In this document: positions 1-8,961 of the stretch, in pieces
Numbering within the stretch: the stretch's first letter is position 1
How the letters are laid out: every line of letters begins with the position of its first letter
NCBI GenBank assembly: GCA_052118425.1
Contig: JBQKHF010000009.1
DNA: 64,000 bases
Source: Roseburia_C sp900315735
Lineage (GTDB): Bacteria > Bacillota > Clostridia > Lachnospirales > Lachnospiraceae
Reading direction: 5' to 3' (one strand)
Translations under genes and position numbers: made by a program
Notes under the pieces: generated by a model
Told to the model about the DNA's origin: nothing
Seen by the model: only the letters and a program-made list of their open reading frames with translations
The model's database searches: none

Positions 1-175
1 AAGGCAGAATACCTTCTTTGGATGCCTGCATCATACCAGCCACTGCCGGCACCTTCGGCCAGTCCTTATTATACTCTTTATATGCGCCTCTTGTTCCGGC
101 TAAAGCAACGCCGCTCACCAGCAGCATACTGATTGCCGTAACAATAAGAAGCGGACATTTTTTCCATTTTTTCAT
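1..175 (-). CDS. Membrane-anchored protein partnered with MBOAT, truncated at window edge
   Basis: Only the first 58 codons are in the window. They encode a short basic start (MKKWKK), a hydrophobic segment at about residues 8-26 (an uncleaved anchor or a signal peptide), and then an extracytoplasmic start rich in K, Y and W. A GGGAGG Shine-Dalgarno lies six bases before the ATG, and the gene begins 12 bp after the MBOAT stop, so the two are co-transcribed. In AlgI/DltB-type loci the next gene is often a secreted SGNH or DHHW partner that receives the acyl group. That identity is inferred from position only, because no catalytic motif is visible in this fragment. Confidence 0.6.
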   Translation of the reverse strand, partial: MKKWKKCPLLIVTAISMLLVSGVALAGTRGAYKEYNKDWPKVPAVAGMMQASKEGILP

Positions 176-187
176 GGCAGCCTCCCA

Positions 188-1522
188 TTAAAAACTAAAG
201 TACATAAACGGATTGTTCAGTCCATTTGCAATCTGATAAATACAAATCCATAATACAGCAAATAAAATTGCTTTCATCCACCACTTCTTCCAGCATTTCT
301 TCCATATTCTGTCCATGAAAGGAAGTGATACCACAAATGCTAACAGGAAGAATAAGCCATAGGTTCTGCCATATTTCAGATAATCTCCGGCATTGACTGC
401 GATTCCGGTTCCAAAGAACGGAAACAGTCTTGCAAAATATACTTTCAAATCAGACAACTTTGTAATGGCAAATATCACCCAGGTCAGCGGAATCACAAAC
501 CAGATATAAAGGTGTGCCAGCCAGCCATGTTTTTCTAAGAAATCCCGGATTACAAAGCGTTCCAATGCGATAAATACAAATAAAACCAGTCCCCATAATG
601 GGAAATTAATCGTAGAACCATGCCACATTCCGGTTACAACCCAGACAATCAGCAGATTGAAAAATGTCCACGCATTTCCCTTCCGGTTGCCTCCCAACGG
701 AATATATAAATAATCACGGAACCATCTTCCCAGTGTAATGTGCCACCGGCGGTAAAACTCAGACACTGTCCTGGAACGATACGGATGGTCAAAGTTCTTC
801 GGCAAATTAAATCCAAGCATCTCTCCGATTCCGATTGCCATCAGGGAATATCCCTGGAAATCAAAGAATAACTGTGCAGAATAACCGAATGCTCCCATCC
901 ACGCTAACGGTGTGGAAATACTCTCAAAGCCAATGCCCTGAATATCACGCCAGAGAATTGCCAGATGATTTGCAATAATTACTTTATATCCCAATCCTAT
1001 GATAAAAAGAGTCAGACCATGTTCGATTTTCTCCAGACGGATTGGATGTTTCTTTAACTGCTCTGCCATATCGGCAAACTGGGCAATCGGTCCGGATATC
1101 AGCTTTGGGAACAAAAGGATATAAGTTCCATACTCCAGATAATCCCTCAATGCTGCTGTTTTCTTCTTATAGACATCCAGCACATAGGAAAGCATGGTAA
1201 AAGTATAAAAGCTGATTCCAAGCGGAAGCGACAATCTTGTATACTTAAATATACACAATAATCCGATATTATAGCAAAGCAAAATCACAAGCATGGTATT
1301 TCTGCTGCTCTTCCTTCTTATATGATCCATCAGTAATACCAGAATATAGTTAAGACTCATGGAAAACAGCAAAAGAAGTGCATCCTTCCAGCTTCCCATG
1401 GCATAGAATACCAGACTGCCAAAGAAAAGTACCGGATTTTTATACTTTACCGGTACCAGATAATATATAATAAGAAAAATCGGCAAAAACCGAAATAAAA
1501 ATTCTAAGCTTGAAAATTCCAT
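188..1522 (-). CDS. MBOAT-family O-acyltransferase (AlgI/DltB type)
   Basis: A 444-residue polytopic membrane protein of the family that moves acyl groups across the membrane onto cell-envelope polysaccharides. Family signatures are PLGISFYTF near residue 100, a glycine/proline-rich FPKLISGPI near 138, YRRWHITLGRWFRDY near 257-271, and GMWHG near 298-302, which holds the invariant catalytic histidine. The loop between the third and fourth membrane segments is short: FKYTRL runs almost directly into PLGISF, where AlgI homologues usually have some 25-30 extra residues. The start has GGAG eight bases upstream. The substrate cannot be read from sequence; O-acetylation of an exopolysaccharide or wall polymer is most likely. 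Confidence 0.88.
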   Translation of the reverse strand: MEFSSLEFLFRFLPIFLIIYYLVPVKYKNPVLFFGSLVFYAMGSWKDALLLLFSMSLNYILVLLMDHIRRKSSRNTMLVILLCYNIGLLCIFKYTRLSLPLGISFYTFTMLSYVLDVYKKKTAALRDYLEYGTYILLFPKLISGPIAQFADMAEQLKKHPIRLEKIEHGLTLFIIGLGYKVIIANHLAILWRDIQGIGFESISTPLAWMGAFGYSAQLFFDFQGYSLMAIGIGEMLGFNLPKNFDHPYRSRTVSEFYRRWHITLGRWFRDYLYIPLGGNRKGNAWTFFNLLIVWVVTGMWHGSTINFPLWGLVLFVFIALERFVIRDFLEKHGWLAHLYIWFVIPLTWVIFAITKLSDLKVYFARLFPFFGTGIAVNAGDYLKYGRTYGLFFLLAFVVSLPFMDRIWKKCWKKWWMKAILFAVLWICIYQIANGLNNPFMYFSF

Positions 1523-1563
1523 GATAACTCCATATCTTTCGTTTTATTTTACGCATCTCTTTT

Positions 1564-1591
1564 ATTATATAAGAAATGCAAGTGATTTCAA
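1564..1591 (-). promoter_or_regulatory. Sigma-A-type promoter for the MBOAT gene
   Basis: Reading on the minus strand, TTGAAA and TATAAT are separated by 16 bp, about 40 bp upstream of the MBOAT start. It lies between spoIIP and MBOAT, so MBOAT probably does not depend on the sporulation-specific transcript upstream. Inferred from consensus match only. Confidence 0.5.
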
Positions 1592-1638
1592 TGTGTTTTT
1601 CCGAAAAAGTTATTACATTTTCATTACGAAATATTTTT

Positions 1639-2952
1639 CTAATTTTCTCCATGCAGCACTCTGTTCAAAAGGTCTGCCAGTGGAACCATGGCATTGCGTG
1701 CCTCCTCCTGCGTGTTAGTATAGGAACCCATTTCAATCAAAAGATATTTCTCTTTAAAATGCATATTATACCGGTATCCTTTTAAATAAATCGGGCGGGT
1801 AAGATTCGGATAATACTCTGCCGCTGCAATCTGCATCTGTAGGGAAAAAGCAAGATTCCCGGTAAGGTTTGGATTATTAAGATAAGAAATATCTCCTAAC
1901 GCCTTTGTCCGGCTCAGTCCGTTAAAGAACATAATCGGTGCCATCTGCACCCCGTTTACCTCCCGCACCATATGCTTATCCACTGCATCACGATGTAAAT
2001 CTATTACCACTTCTATGCTCGGATTCTCTGCTAACAGCTGCTCAATGGGCCCCTCCGCATTGGCATAGGCGTGATCTCTGTCTCCCACATCATACTGTCC
2101 CATATGATGCATGACCTGAAATCCATATTTTTCCTGCAAAAGACTGGTAAGATACTCCCCGGTTCCCATAACGCCTGTCATTACATCATTAGGGTCGGAA
2201 TCCGCAAACATTTCCTGGGAATGGGTATGATAAATCAGAATCTGCGGCTGGTCTGCCGGTGTTTTCATGGTTAAATCCATATTTAATAATTCTTCCGCAT
2301 TCAGCTGGCTGCTGTTGATGGTTGTTGTATTATCCACCTGATAAAAATTCTGAATCAGATAATCAAAGTCATTTAATTTTTCTCTCGGAATCTCTACTAA
2401 TGGCTGGGGACTGACTGCAGCATCATCCACCACTGCCGGCTGCTCCGCTGCTTCTGTCACTGCATCAGCTCCTGCCTGTGCATTTTCCTGCTCCATTTCT
2501 GCCACAATACAATTTTCATTTTCACGGCTGGCTGCCTCTGCCATCTGCTGTGCCTCCACTGCCGCTTCGTCTTTTCCTTCCAGTGCAATAATCTCTTCTT
2601 CCGAAAGAGTGCTCTCAATTGCTGTATCATAAGTCTTTATGGTGTCCGCATAGCCTATAAGTGGTATCTGGTCTGTCACTTTCTCAAGCAGAAGCTCACT
2701 TAAAGTCTGTTCCTGCCTGCCCTCTGCCATATAGGTAACTGATGGAATATATTGTCTGGTCATGGACATGGATATCTCATTTTGCATATAGGAAAAAAAT
2801 CTTTTTGCCAGCGTTTCCTTTCCGGTTCCTGCTTTCATCATCAGAAAAAATACATATAGCAAAAAAAGTGCAAGAACTGACTGCCTGTACCATTTTTTCC
2901 GTTTTCTGACTGATTCTGTTTTGCCCTGATATCTTCGCCCATAGACTCTCAT
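1639..2952 (-). CDS. spoIIP: Stage II sporulation protein P (SpoIIP)
   Basis: SpoIIP is the peptidoglycan amidase/endopeptidase of the DMP engulfment machine (with SpoIID and SpoIIM), acting on septal wall in the mother cell. The 437-residue protein has a basic N-terminus, one membrane anchor at about residues 26-41, a long acidic Ala/Glu-rich linker (about 110-185), and a C-terminal zinc hydrolase domain. Visible catalytic elements are IYHTHSQE (His near 242) and DLHRDA (near 315). The AGGAGGTG ribosome site eight bases before the ATG fixes the start. It follows gpr by about 60 bp in the same direction, the same order as in Bacillus subtilis. Confidence 0.95.
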   Translation of the reverse strand: MRVYGRRYQGKTESVRKRKKWYRQSVLALFLLYVFFLMMKAGTGKETLAKRFFSYMQNEISMSMTRQYIPSVTYMAEGRQEQTLSELLLEKVTDQIPLIGYADTIKTYDTAIESTLSEEEIIALEGKDEAAVEAQQMAEAASRENENCIVAEMEQENAQAGADAVTEAAEQPAVVDDAAVSPQPLVEIPREKLNDFDYLIQNFYQVDNTTTINSSQLNAEELLNMDLTMKTPADQPQILIYHTHSQEMFADSDPNDVMTGVMGTGEYLTSLLQEKYGFQVMHHMGQYDVGDRDHAYANAEGPIEQLLAENPSIEVVIDLHRDAVDKHMVREVNGVQMAPIMFFNGLSRTKALGDISYLNNPNLTGNLAFSLQMQIAAAEYYPNLTRPIYLKGYRYNMHFKEKYLLIEMGSYTNTQEEARNAMVPLADLLNRVLHGEN

Positions 2953-3012
2953 GCTGCCAGCACCTCCTGTTCTGCCATAGCAAACACTATATTCTATGCG
3001 GCTTTTTCTTCT

Positions 3013-3960
3013 TTAGAACGCCGAAAATGCCAGATTCAGTCCCTCGGATATGGTATAGCTCAGCCGTTTTACCGCTTCATCAATATCTTTTGGCGTTACA
3101 AACATTGCATTCAAATGCGGGGATAACAGTTCTCTTGCCAGTTCGTGTTTTTCAATTTCATCCAGACTTGCCAGACCGTTTCCCACGCTTTTTAGCTGTG
3201 CCGACTCCCGCATGGCTCCGATTAAGTCACTCATGGTATCTGAAACAATCGTAGCGGCATCTACTACGGTAGGGATTCCTATTGCAATTACCGGGATTCC
3301 CATGCTTTCTTTATTAATGGCATGTCTGTGATTGCCCACACCGGAGCCAGGGTTGATTCCGGTATCCGTAATCTGTATGGTACGGTTCAGCCGCTTCACA
3401 CTGCGGGCTGCCAGTGCATCCACCACAATCACAATATCCGGCTCCGTCTCTTCTATGACTCCCCGGACAATTTCTCCTGATTCCATTCCGGTCTGTGCCA
3501 TTACACCCGGCACGATTCCGCTTATCTGGCTCGCCCTCTTATTTCCAAAGGCATATTGTCCATATTCCTTGATAATATGTCTTGTAATCATCATATTATC
3601 TACTACATAAGGTCCTAATGCATCCGGTGTTACTTCCCGGTTACCAAGCCCCACTACCAGTATCTTAAGTTCTTCTTTTTTCCCCGGCAGCATGGTTTCA
3701 ATCACTTTTGCCAGCTGCTCCGACACTTCTCTGTGATAATCCTCATCCTCTTCCATCATGTCCGAAGCTTCAATGGTGATATAAGTTCCCTTTGGCTTTT
3801 TCATTGCCTTTGCTCCGTTTTCTGTGTCAATAAATACTCTTGTAATCATGATTTCCGGTGAAATTCTCTCTTCATCCACCCGTACTCCTTTTACTTCAAT
3901 ATGATCTTCATCAAATTTTTCTCTCGTCTCTAATGCGAGGTCTGTTCTTACCTGAAACAT
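3013..3960 (-). CDS. gpr: Germination protease (GPR)
   Basis: GPR is the aspartyl-type protease that degrades small acid-soluble proteins during germination and is made as a zymogen in the forespore. The start is placed at the ATG preceded by AGGAAG, giving 315 residues beginning MFQVRTDLALE. This matches the usual propeptide start; the frame stays open 32 codons further upstream, but that stretch has no ribosome site and does not resemble GPR. Conserved blocks include GLGNREVTPDALGP and the region around VPGVMAQTGMES. The gene is divergent from rpsT and upstream of spoIIP. A forespore sigma promoter is expected, but I could not identify one convincingly. Confidence 0.94.
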   Translation of the reverse strand: MFQVRTDLALETREKFDEDHIEVKGVRVDEERISPEIMITRVFIDTENGAKAMKKPKGTYITIEASDMMEEDEDYHREVSEQLAKVIETMLPGKKEELKILVVGLGNREVTPDALGPYVVDNMMITRHIIKEYGQYAFGNKRASQISGIVPGVMAQTGMESGEIVRGVIEETEPDIVIVVDALAARSVKRLNRTIQITDTGINPGSGVGNHRHAINKESMGIPVIAIGIPTVVDAATIVSDTMSDLIGAMRESAQLKSVGNGLASLDEIEKHELARELLSPHLNAMFVTPKDIDEAVKRLSYTISEGLNLAFSAF

Positions 3961-4022
3961 AGCTTCACTTCCTGTAAATGATTTTTTATTACTATTTTTT
4001 ACATTTTTTCTCCAAATATGTA

Positions 4023-4051
4023 TTGACAGATGCAAATATGTGGGATAAACT
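4023..4051 (+). promoter_or_regulatory. Candidate rpsT promoter
   Basis: A perfect TTGACA is followed after 17 bp by TAAACT (4 of 6 to TATAAT), about 90 bp upstream of the rpsT start. This would give a leader of roughly 80 nt. The divergent gpr gene reads the other way from the same region. Confidence 0.5.
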
Positions 4052-4139
4052 ATCATAGTATGTTTACATTAGAACGTCCGTGTCCGGCTTTAATGAAACA
4101 ACCAAAAACAATAAAACAATCATATTGGAGGTGTACAGG

Positions 4140-4403
4140 TTGGCTAACATTAAATCTGCTAAGAAAAGAATTCTTGTAAATCAGACCAAAGCTGATAGAA
4201 ACAAGGCTATTAGATCAAAAGTTAAAACATCTATTAAGAAAGTAGACGCTGCAATCGCTGCAAACGATAAAGAGGCTGCTGCTGCTGCATTAGTTGCTGC
4301 AACATCTGAAATCAACAAAGCTGCTACTAAGGGTGTTTATCACAAGAACACTTCTTCCAGAAAGATTTCACGCTTAAACAAAGCTGTGAACAAAATGGCA
4401 TAA
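4140..4403 (+). CDS. rpsT: Small ribosomal subunit protein bS20
   Basis: bS20 binds 16S rRNA early in 30S assembly. The start is a TTG preceded by GGAGGTG at seven bases, giving 87 residues that begin with the typical LANIKSAKKRI. Upstream in-frame codons have no ribosome site. The protein is Lys/Ala-rich throughout, as expected, with the C-terminal KISRLNKAVNKM helix. TTG starts are known for rpsT in other bacteria, where poor initiation allows translational autocontrol; here that is inference. The gene is the single plus-strand gene within the comEC-holA/gpr-spoIIP block, as in other Firmicutes. Confidence 0.95.
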   Translation: MANIKSAKKRILVNQTKADRNKAIRSKVKTSIKKVDAAIAANDKEAAAAALVAATSEINKAATKGVYHKNTSSRKISRLNKAVNKMA

Positions 4404-4436
4404 TTGCCGGAAGAGCATAGATTATAAAAGATTATT

Positions 4437-4480
4437 TAAAAAGAACGTTTCGTACCGTCATTCGAAACGTTCTTTTTTTA
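4437..4480. terminator. Bidirectional rho-independent terminator between rpsT and holA
   Basis: A perfect 12-bp stem (AAGAACGTTTCG paired with CGAAACGTTCTT, 10-nt loop) is followed by seven T on the plus strand and flanked by A on the other side. It can therefore stop both the rpsT transcript and the convergent holA transcript. Confidence 0.9.
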
Positions 4481-4497
4481 TGCCTTAAAACCTACCC

Positions 4498-5475
4498 TCA
4501 TCCACTATACTTTACAATCAGAAGTTCTACCGCCAGCTGGTCTGCCATTCTTCCCGTCTTGACATCTTCTTCTGCCTGTCCGCAGTCTTCAATGGCTTCC
4601 TTTAACTGGTCAATCTTAAAGGCTCCTGCCTGCCGAAGGTTCTTCTGCACTGCAAAGCTTGGCATTCCTGCAGTCTTTGCAATGCTGACTGCCGGATATC
4701 CCTTTGCTGACATGCTCTTTATCAACAGCAGATTCTGAAACTGCCTTGCAATCAGGAATAAGATTCGCATCGGTGCTTCCTTTAATGCCAGTAAATCATA
4801 ATATAAGTCCAATGCTCTCTTCTGGTTCTTCGCAGAGATGGCATCAATCATTTCAAAGATTTTATTTTCCGTCTGGCCGATACAGATTGCTTCTACATCT
4901 GCCGCTGTAATCTCTGTCTTATCCAATGTATAACAGAGCAGTTTTTCCAATTCCTTATCAATGTTTTCCATATCGGAACCGGTCTTAGAAAGGAAAAGCT
5001 GCATTACCGACTGGGTGATTTTCTTTCCTTCTCTTTGGATTCTTCCCAATATCCAGCGAACCAGCATATCTTCCTTCGGCGTTTCAAATTCCACAGCATT
5101 TCCTGCCTTGGATGCAGCTTTAAATAATTTGGAACGCTTGTCTACTTCCTCTTCCACAAAGACAAAGCAGGTGGTTTCCGGCACCTGACTCATATATTCT
5201 GCCAGATCATCGCAGCTGTTTTTAAAGAATCCACTGTTTTCCACCAGAATCATACGTTTTTCCTTAAAGAAAGGCAACGTTTCCGATAAATCAATCAGTT
5301 CCTTTGGATTAATATCCTTTCCCTCATATGCTGAAAAATTCATAGTATCATCCGGTTCGACCAGTGCATGCTTTAACTTATCACGATACTGCCGCTTCAG
5401 ATAGTCTTCCGTTCCATATAAAAGATATACGTTTTTTAATTGTCCCGTTTTAATGTCATTATCTATTGTTTTCAT
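4498..5475 (-). CDS. holA: DNA polymerase III subunit delta
   Basis: The clamp-loader delta subunit, which opens the beta sliding clamp. The 325-residue form begins MKTIDNDIKTGQLKNVYLLYG, matching the family N-terminus, with the AAA+-like fold continuing to the collar domain (SFAVQKNLRQAGAF). The alternative TTG 12 codons upstream is rejected because those six bases form part of a -35 element and no ribosome site precedes them. No Shine-Dalgarno precedes the chosen ATG either: a strong promoter ends seven bases upstream, so the message may be leaderless. The gene is immediately downstream of comEC, as in Bacillus subtilis. Confidence 0.93.
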   Translation of the reverse strand: MKTIDNDIKTGQLKNVYLLYGTEDYLKRQYRDKLKHALVEPDDTMNFSAYEGKDINPKELIDLSETLPFFKEKRMILVENSGFFKNSCDDLAEYMSQVPETTCFVFVEEEVDKRSKLFKAASKAGNAVEFETPKEDMLVRWILGRIQREGKKITQSVMQLFLSKTGSDMENIDKELEKLLCYTLDKTEITAADVEAICIGQTENKIFEMIDAISAKNQKRALDLYYDLLALKEAPMRILFLIARQFQNLLLIKSMSAKGYPAVSIAKTAGMPSFAVQKNLRQAGAFKIDQLKEAIEDCGQAEEDVKTGRMADQLAVELLIVKYSG

Positions 5476-5482
5476 ACTGAAT

Positions 5483-5511
5483 ATTATACTATACTTTTTT
5501 CCCTTTATCAA
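5483..5511 (-). promoter_or_regulatory. Strong promoter abutting the holA start codon
   Basis: On the minus strand TTGATA (5 of 6) and a perfect TATAAT are spaced by exactly 17 bp. Only seven bases separate the -10 hexamer from the holA ATG, so normal initiation would place the transcript start at or within a base or two of the A of ATG. Confidence 0.65.
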
Positions 5512-5518
5512 AGACTAC

Positions 5519-7933
5519 TTAGCGAAAGCTCTGAACCGTGATTCTTCCCTTCTCCTCTTCCAGTGAAATCTGACCGCCTTTCATGGTATCATAAATTTCT
5601 GCCGATGCTTCCTTTAATCGATTTATGGTTTCCTGATGAGGATGCCCATAGCGATTGTTTTCCCCACAGGAAATCAGTGCCAGCTCCGGTGAAAGTGTCT
5701 TTAAAAAATTTTCTGATGAAGAATACTTTGAGCCATGATGTCCTACTTTAAGGAAATCTACTTTCTGCAGCCGCAGCTTTTCTAAGAGCCACTTTTCCTC
5801 TGCTTCTCCGGCATCTCCGGTAAATATCCCGGAAATATATTTCGTCTGATAGAACAATATCATGGATTTTCCATTCTCATCCTCTGCCTGATACCCTCCG
5901 TCCGGAAGAAGGCAGCTTATGGTATCTTCGCCACTTCTTATGCAATCCCCTGCCTTCATATAATGGATGGGAATGCTTCTTCGCTCTGCCAGTGCACATA
6001 TGCTCTGATAATTCTTTACTTCCGGCTGCTTTCCCGGCAATATAATATTTTTGATGGGATACTCTGTTTCAAGAATTTCTAGCAAGCCGTTCACATGATC
6101 TTCGTCATAATGGCTTACAAACCAGTAATCAATCTTTGTGATTCCATTGCTTTTTAAAAATGGCAAAATCCGATACTGTCCCACCTTTGATACATCGGTG
6201 CTTCCACCATCCACAAATAGTGTCGTATCTTTTCCAAGCCTTAGATAAATGCCATCACCCTGTCCCACATCCAGCATTGCCAGAAAGAGGCTGCTTCTTG
6301 CAGGATGTAAAAACACAAGTAGCAGAACAATGCCTGTCAGTACCCCTGCACATTTTCTGATACACGGATGGATGTCTGTTGTTATATGTTCGTCTTTCCC
6401 GAAGCTCTTACTTCTTTTTATTATCAGGCAGAAGCATGCAAAAAGCAGATAATAAGCTGCTATTTTCTGAACTGACCACTGTCCGACAATCTTCATTGCA
6501 CCCGGGAGCTGACTGCTCCATCTGACTCCGATATAAATCACATTTAACAGTCCTTCCAGCAGAACAATTGCAGGTTTCGCTATCCATATTCCGACACCCA
6601 TAAGCACTGTTGCAGCTATTCCATTAATTAAAACTACACTTAACAACGGTATAATTAGCAGATTTAACAGCACTGCATAAATAGGAATTTCATAATAATA
6701 GTATGCCACCAGTGGAAACGTCATAAGCTGTACCGCCATTGAAATCGCAAAACTTTTTCTCACCTTCTGCCAGTACTTTTGTATATTCTTCCTGCTCCCC
6801 CCTGCCGGCAGCACCGCTTCTATACATTCTGCCACCAATACTACTCCAAGAATTGCTGCCACCGAAAACTGAAGTCCGGCATAGCCGATGAGCCATGGGT
6901 TATCCCAAAGCAATAAAAGCAATGCTATCACAAGCGCAGTCCGGCTGTCATAGCTTCGTCCCAGTATCTTTGCCGCCATCAGCAACGCAAACATAATCCA
7001 TGCACGAAGTGCTGATGTTCCCACTCCTGTCATTTCCACATAAAGAAATAATGTTCCCACAGCTATAAGACCTGCTAGAAGAAAGCTTCCTCTCTTTCGA
7101 AGCATTTCATATAAGAACAAGCCGATACAGGAAATATGCATGCCACTGATTACAAGAATATGGCTGGCACCTGCCTGTTGAAACGTAGTTGTCACATCCC
7201 GCTCCAAAAGTTCTTTATCTCCCAACAGCATTGTGCCAAGAATCCCAGCATTTCTTTCAGATAAATATTTTATATAATCTTCTTTTAACTTTTCTTTTAA
7301 TAGAAAAAGGTTCTCTTTTACAATATTTTCCCTGCCGGATACACCACAAATCTTCTCCGCAATAAAATGATAGTCTATATTCTGGCTGTGATAATACTGA
7401 TATTCGTCATAATTTCCATCATTGGAAGCATGATTGAGCTGTCGGATATTTCCTTCTAATACAATGGTTGTTCCAATACGACACGACTGGAAAGACGGTT
7501 CTTCTTTGAATTGAACCAGGACCGGATTGGTTTTATAAGTGTTTTCTCCAATCCGCAAGAATACATGATTCAGATATAATCTTGTCTGATTATTTTTTCG
7601 TTCTTTCTTTGTTATTTTCCCCTGTATAACTGTTTGCTGTTCCTGCCCGGATAATACTTCCTGCTCCTGCAGCATATTTTGTACTGCGAGGCTCTGCTGC
7701 TGTGCATAGAGCATTCTTGTCATCCCCAGCAAAAAGCCCAGCATTCCAAGCACAGCAGCCAGACGGTATGCACTTTGCCTCTTTGTCTTCCAGGATGCCA
7801 AAAGATATCCCTGACATCCTGCTATAAAGAGGCCCATACATATTCTGGCTGCCGCAGGAACAGACAAACAGACTACGATACCGCACAGAAACAGTACCGT
7901 TCCATAACATAAGGGGCGTTTTATTATTATAAT
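5519..7933 (-). CDS. comEC: ComEC/Rec2 competence DNA channel protein
   Basis: ComEC is the membrane channel through which single-stranded DNA enters during transformation. The protein (804 residues from the proposed start) has an N-terminal soluble domain, the Competence domain with QQAGASHILVISGMH near residue 255-270, many membrane helices, and a C-terminal metallo-beta-lactamase-like domain with DVGQGDG, SHYDEDH (near 606) and VGHHGS. The only well-placed ribosome site (AAGGAG, seven-base spacing) leads to an ATT codon followed by IIIKRPL, a normal ComEC N-terminus. The nearest standard start is a TTG 22 codons later without a ribosome site. The gene appears intact. It lies downstream of the GerMN lipoprotein gene. 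Confidence 0.9.
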   Translation of the reverse strand: MIIIKRPLCYGTVLFLCGIVVCLSVPAAARICMGLFIAGCQGYLLASWKTKRQSAYRLAAVLGMLGFLLGMTRMLYAQQQSLAVQNMLQEQEVLSGQEQQTVIQGKITKKERKNNQTRLYLNHVFLRIGENTYKTNPVLVQFKEEPSFQSCRIGTTIVLEGNIRQLNHASNDGNYDEYQYYHSQNIDYHFIAEKICGVSGRENIVKENLFLLKEKLKEDYIKYLSERNAGILGTMLLGDKELLERDVTTTFQQAGASHILVISGMHISCIGLFLYEMLRKRGSFLLAGLIAVGTLFLYVEMTGVGTSALRAWIMFALLMAAKILGRSYDSRTALVIALLLLLWDNPWLIGYAGLQFSVAAILGVVLVAECIEAVLPAGGSRKNIQKYWQKVRKSFAISMAVQLMTFPLVAYYYYEIPIYAVLLNLLIIPLLSVVLINGIAATVLMGVGIWIAKPAIVLLEGLLNVIYIGVRWSSQLPGAMKIVGQWSVQKIAAYYLLFACFCLIIKRSKSFGKDEHITTDIHPCIRKCAGVLTGIVLLLVFLHPARSSLFLAMLDVGQGDGIYLRLGKDTTLFVDGGSTDVSKVGQYRILPFLKSNGITKIDYWFVSHYDEDHVNGLLEILETEYPIKNIILPGKQPEVKNYQSICALAERRSIPIHYMKAGDCIRSGEDTISCLLPDGGYQAEDENGKSMILFYQTKYISGIFTGDAGEAEEKWLLEKLRLQKVDFLKVGHHGSKYSSSENFLKTLSPELALISCGENNRYGHPHQETINRLKEASAEIYDTMKGGQISLEEEKGRITVQSFR

Positions 7934-8003
7934 AGAACCACTCCTTACTATTTTCCCTTGCTATTTTTCCTTACTGTTCTATTTCCGTTCTTTTTTATGA
8001 AAG

Positions 8004-8951
8004 CTAAGGTGTTTCAGTTGATACTACCTCTTCTGTATCTTCACTTACTACATAATCAAGATTTCTCTCATATAACTGGTCTAAAGCAAAGCTGTCCCGG
8101 TATACGCCGCTGGTCTTTCCATTTACGGAAATCTGTACCTTGCTGATGGTGGAAATCTCTGACAAAGAATCCACGATAGAATAAATGACTATCGGCTCCT
8201 GTATTTCATAATTCTGGTTCAGGAACGCTTCATCTAATGTAACATAGCAGGTTCCATTGGTGGTAGTCACATTTACTAACTTTGTTCCTTCCGGAAGTGG
8301 TGCTTTCAAATTCTTATCATCCGGTCCCTTTAAGAGATTCTCCATAATCAGTTTTTCCATGGAAATGTTACTGCTGTACTGTACTTCCTTTTCACATTTT
8401 ACCAGACCGCTTCCATCTGCATTTGCATAATATAAATGCAATGTTGTTGTCTCGATGGAATTAATCTGTTCTCCCGGATTCTCAACAAAGCTTTCTTCTG
8501 TCATCAGTCCGATTACATTTTCCCGGCTGTCTGTCAATGGTGCATCTCCCACATAAAAAGAGACATATTTTACATCCCGAAGCTGTACCAGTGTCTTTAC
8601 CACTGCTGCACGGCACAAAACCTCATCCGTAGACTGCATTTTGGAATAATTTTCATTAAAATAGAGAAACAACTGATTGCTTTCCAGTGTCCAGTCTGTA
8701 ATCGTAACATCACCCGGAACCGGTTTCTGGTACTCCACACTGTCCGTATTGGTACACAATGCATCCAAAAGCTCCGCAATCATATCATCCGTTTTTCCTT
8801 CCTTCAGGTCATACGGCTGCTCTACTACTTTCGTTTTCTCTTTATTCAGATAATAAATATGATATGCCGAATCATCCGCCTGCTGTCTGCCACACCCTGC
8901 GAACAGTGACATCAGAAGGATAAGACTCAGCCATCCTGCAATTTTCTTCAT
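8004..8951 (-). CDS. GerMN-domain lipoprotein
   Basis: A 315-residue secreted lipoprotein with a lipobox (SLFAGC) and two GerMN (sporulation/germination) domains: the first at about residues 50-150, the second at about 180-290, each with the typical LxLYYxN and LPEGTKLVNV patterns. The start ATG is preceded by AGGAGG, which overlaps the stop of the histidine kinase gene, so translation is coupled. In this position it may act as an extracytoplasmic accessory of the sensor kinase. GerM itself is needed for sporulation and germination in Bacillus, but the domain is also found outside that role. The C-terminus is acidic and Thr-rich. Confidence 0.85.
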   Translation of the reverse strand: MKKIAGWLSLILLMSLFAGCGRQQADDSAYHIYYLNKEKTKVVEQPYDLKEGKTDDMIAELLDALCTNTDSVEYQKPVPGDVTITDWTLESNQLFLYFNENYSKMQSTDEVLCRAAVVKTLVQLRDVKYVSFYVGDAPLTDSRENVIGLMTEESFVENPGEQINSIETTTLHLYYANADGSGLVKCEKEVQYSSNISMEKLIMENLLKGPDDKNLKAPLPEGTKLVNVTTTNGTCYVTLDEAFLNQNYEIQEPIVIYSIVDSLSEISTISKVQISVNGKTSGVYRDSFALDQLYERNLDYVVSEDTEEVVSTETP

Positions 8952-8961
8952 GCCAGACCTC

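Noticed and set aside
3961..4056. Longer N-terminus for GPR
   Set aside because: No ribosome site and no family similarity; the internal ATG matches the GPR propeptide start.
5476..5511. TTG start for holA
   Set aside because: The TTG is the -35 hexamer of a good promoter, and the family N-terminus begins at the later ATG.
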